Source of the DNA: Chloroflexota bacterium
GTDB lineage: Bacteria > Chloroflexota > UBA6077 > CF-72
Reading direction: 5' to 3'
Length of the DNA: 52,814 nucleotides
NCBI GenBank assembly: GCA_019239775.1
Contig: JAFAZN010000244.1
Coordinates: 1-52,814, forward strand
Position 1 is the first letter of the stretch. Each line of letters opens with the position of its first letter. The notes below the pieces were generated by a model that saw only the letters and a list, made by a program, of their open reading frames with translations, did not search any database and was not told where the DNA came from. The translations under genes and the position numbers were made by a program. Positions 51,556 through 52,814 of the stretch are shown here, one piece after another.

Positions 51556-51600
51556 ACGGATCGCGGCCACGACATCGTCATTCATCAACGGACTACGAAC

Positions 51601-52758
51601 ATGCCAACACCGTTTCACACCGTACGCTGCGATCATACCGGCGCACTCCGCATGCCGGATTGGCTACGCGAGCAGTACGTCGAGCACTACGAAGGGCGTA
51701 TCGACGATGCTGAGTTGAAGGAGGCGCAGGAGCGCGCCGTCAGCGACGTCATCCGCCACCAGGAGCAAATCGGCTTGCCGGTGGTCACCGACGGTGAATT
51801 CCTGCGATTCGCGGGCTTTCAGCAGAGTTTCGGCGGTGCTGTCTCGGGCTTCGATGCAGAGCCGTATGTGCCGCGTCGCCGCTCGGCCAGTCGAGACACG
51901 AGCACCGGAGTAGCCGAGCCACCGGCGCCGCACCGGATCGAAACTGGAGTGAGCGGTCCGGGGACAGCGATCTACAACCGGCTGCCTGTCAAGCATCGGC
52001 TGAAGTTCGAGCACAATCTGCTGGCGGATGAGTACGCGCTGGCTAGTCGCCTGGCGAGCCATCCGGTGAAACTTACGCTCACCGGACCCGACCGCATTTC
52101 ACAGCGGTTCGAATACGAGACGTCGCGGCAGGTCTACCCGGATATGGAGGCTTTTCTGGCCGACGTGGTGGCCATCGAGCGAGAGATGATCGCGGAGGTG
52201 GTGGCTGCCGGCTGTCGGTACATCCAGATCGACGAGCCCGGGTACACGGCGTACGTCGATCCACCACTGCTCGAACGGATGCACGCTCGTGGCGAGGACC
52301 CACGTGCAAATATGACGCGTTCCATCAAAGCGGACAACGCGTTGATTGACGGATTTCCCGACGTGACGTTCGCTGTGCACATCTGCCGCGGTAACTCGGG
52401 TGGTCGAGGCGGGCCCGGGTGGCATCGCGAGGGTACCTATGACGCGATCGCCGAGCAGCTCTATAGCGAGCTGCACTTCGACCGCTTCCTGCTGGAGTAC
52501 GACAGCGAGGCCGCGGGCACCTTCGACTCGCTTCGCTTCATGCCGTCCGACAAAGTGGCGGTCCTGGGGTTGGTGAGCAATCACGGCGAGGTCGAATCAC
52601 CGGAATACTTGAAGGAGCGCCTTGGCGAGGCGAGTCGCGTTCTGCCGCTGGACCAGCTGGCATTGTGCCCACGCTGCGGTATGGGCTCGGCGCCCGACGA
52701 GCAGCGGCAGTGGAGCAAACTGCGCGTTGTTCAGGAGGTGGCGCAGGAGGTCTGGTAG
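51601..52758 (+). CDS. MetE-like methyltransferase (cobalamin-independent methionine synthase C-terminal domain)
   Basis: This 385-residue protein resembles the catalytic C-terminal barrel of MetE: IGLPVVTDGEFLRFAGFQQS, KLTLTGPDRISQRF, GCRYIQIDEPGYTAYVD, FAVHICRGNSGGRG, FLLEYDSEAAGTFDSLRFMP, VLGLVSNH and LALCPRCGMGS. The four zinc ligands of MetE can be placed: His and Cys in HICRG, Glu in LLEYD and Cys in CPRCG. It lacks the N-terminal MetE domain. Methyl transfer from a catabolic substrate is possible; true methionine synthase is less likely in this setting. It follows the FAH gene by 45 bases. Confidence 0.85.
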   Translation: MPTPFHTVRCDHTGALRMPDWLREQYVEHYEGRIDDAELKEAQERAVSDVIRHQEQIGLPVVTDGEFLRFAGFQQSFGGAVSGFDAEPYVPRRRSASRDTSTGVAEPPAPHRIETGVSGPGTAIYNRLPVKHRLKFEHNLLADEYALASRLASHPVKLTLTGPDRISQRFEYETSRQVYPDMEAFLADVVAIEREMIAEVVAAGCRYIQIDEPGYTAYVDPPLLERMHARGEDPRANMTRSIKADNALIDGFPDVTFAVHICRGNSGGRGGPGWHREGTYDAIAEQLYSELHFDRFLLEYDSEAAGTFDSLRFMPSDKVAVLGLVSNHGEVESPEYLKERLGEASRVLPLDQLALCPRCGMGSAPDEQRQWSKLRVVQEVAQEVW

Positions 52759-52785
52759 CCGGTTACCTGTTCGCGGCCTCGAAGG

Positions 52786-52814
52786 GGACATCACTCCGTG
52801 AGGTGGACATCACT
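52786..52814. repeat. Direct repeat GGACATCACT at the window edge
   Basis: Copies at 52786-52795 and 52805-52814 are 19 bases apart, after the last gene. It could be the edge of a mobile element or a regulatory pair, but the sequence ends here. Confidence 0.4.

Overview
This window reads as GC-rich bacterial chromosome, most likely from a soil or environmental Chloroflexota lineage. The clues are the mix of actinobacterial-type and Chloroflexota-type regulators, a LuxR/STAND regulator with a characteristic N-terminal domain (residues such as YWYAY and LHKTYVGR), an XRE/NB-ARC/TPR protein, an ECF42 sigma factor, and many promoters whose -10 box sits only 6-9 bases before the start codon (leaderless mRNA). 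The taxonomic call is inference. I see no tRNA, rRNA, CRISPR array, phage gene or complete transposon.

Layout. 1-3014: a decayed zone with a broken NB-ARC/TPR regulator and SRPBCC and SnoaL remnants. 3071-5044: a GAF/PAS/GGDEF diguanylate cyclase. 10714-5184 (minus): a three-subunit molybdenum aldehyde/xanthine-type oxidoreductase operon ending in a DHA2 exporter fused to a TetR ligand-binding domain. 10797-13056: a GntR-TetR fusion regulator divergent from an FAD monooxygenase, with a perfect 12-bp palindrome between them. 15557-13043 (minus): the ECF42 cluster (DoxX, VOC, DGPF/YCII, sigma factor). 15784-19200: a small ORF, two small proteins (one a membrane zinc ribbon) and an OmpR-type two-component system. 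19281-21469: aldo/keto reductase, AAC(3)-I-like acetyltransferase, TetR. 21485-23865: operator array, frameshifted FAD monooxygenase, PfkB kinase remnant, alpha/beta hydrolase with a Cys nucleophile. 23895-28640: amidase, TetR, MFS exporter, truncated hydrolase, SnoaL protein, TetR. 28667-34151: cupin, ornithine cyclodeaminase-family enzyme, GntR, a decayed flavin monooxygenase, an intact extradiol-type dioxygenase, cupin, LLM oxidoreductase. 34180-36783: rifampicin phosphotransferase (rph). 36854-40768: DUF3224, DJ-1/PfpI, LuxR/STAND regulator. 40806-46345: a second two-component system divergent from a lipoprotein, adaptor and MacB-type ABC exporter. 46364-52758: two divergent catabolic operons (SDR, AhpD-like protein, amidohydrolase on minus; MetE/UROD-like protein, FAH hydrolase, MetE-like protein on plus) around a region with six exact 21-bp tandem repeats.

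The genes form many small modules of the same type: a one-component or two-component regulator divergent from, or next to, an oxidoreductase, hydrolase or exporter. This fits a genome built for sensing, modifying and exporting xenobiotics, antibiotics and aromatic compounds. Two features stand out. The first is repeated gene decay by internal deletion, which leaves short remnants holding N-, middle and C-terminal pieces of one protein family in order. The second is the consistent leaderless promoter architecture at regulator genes. The most open biology is the divergent MetE-like/FAH/amidohydrolase cluster with its 21-bp repeat array and the exporter-TetR fusion on the molybdoenzyme operon.
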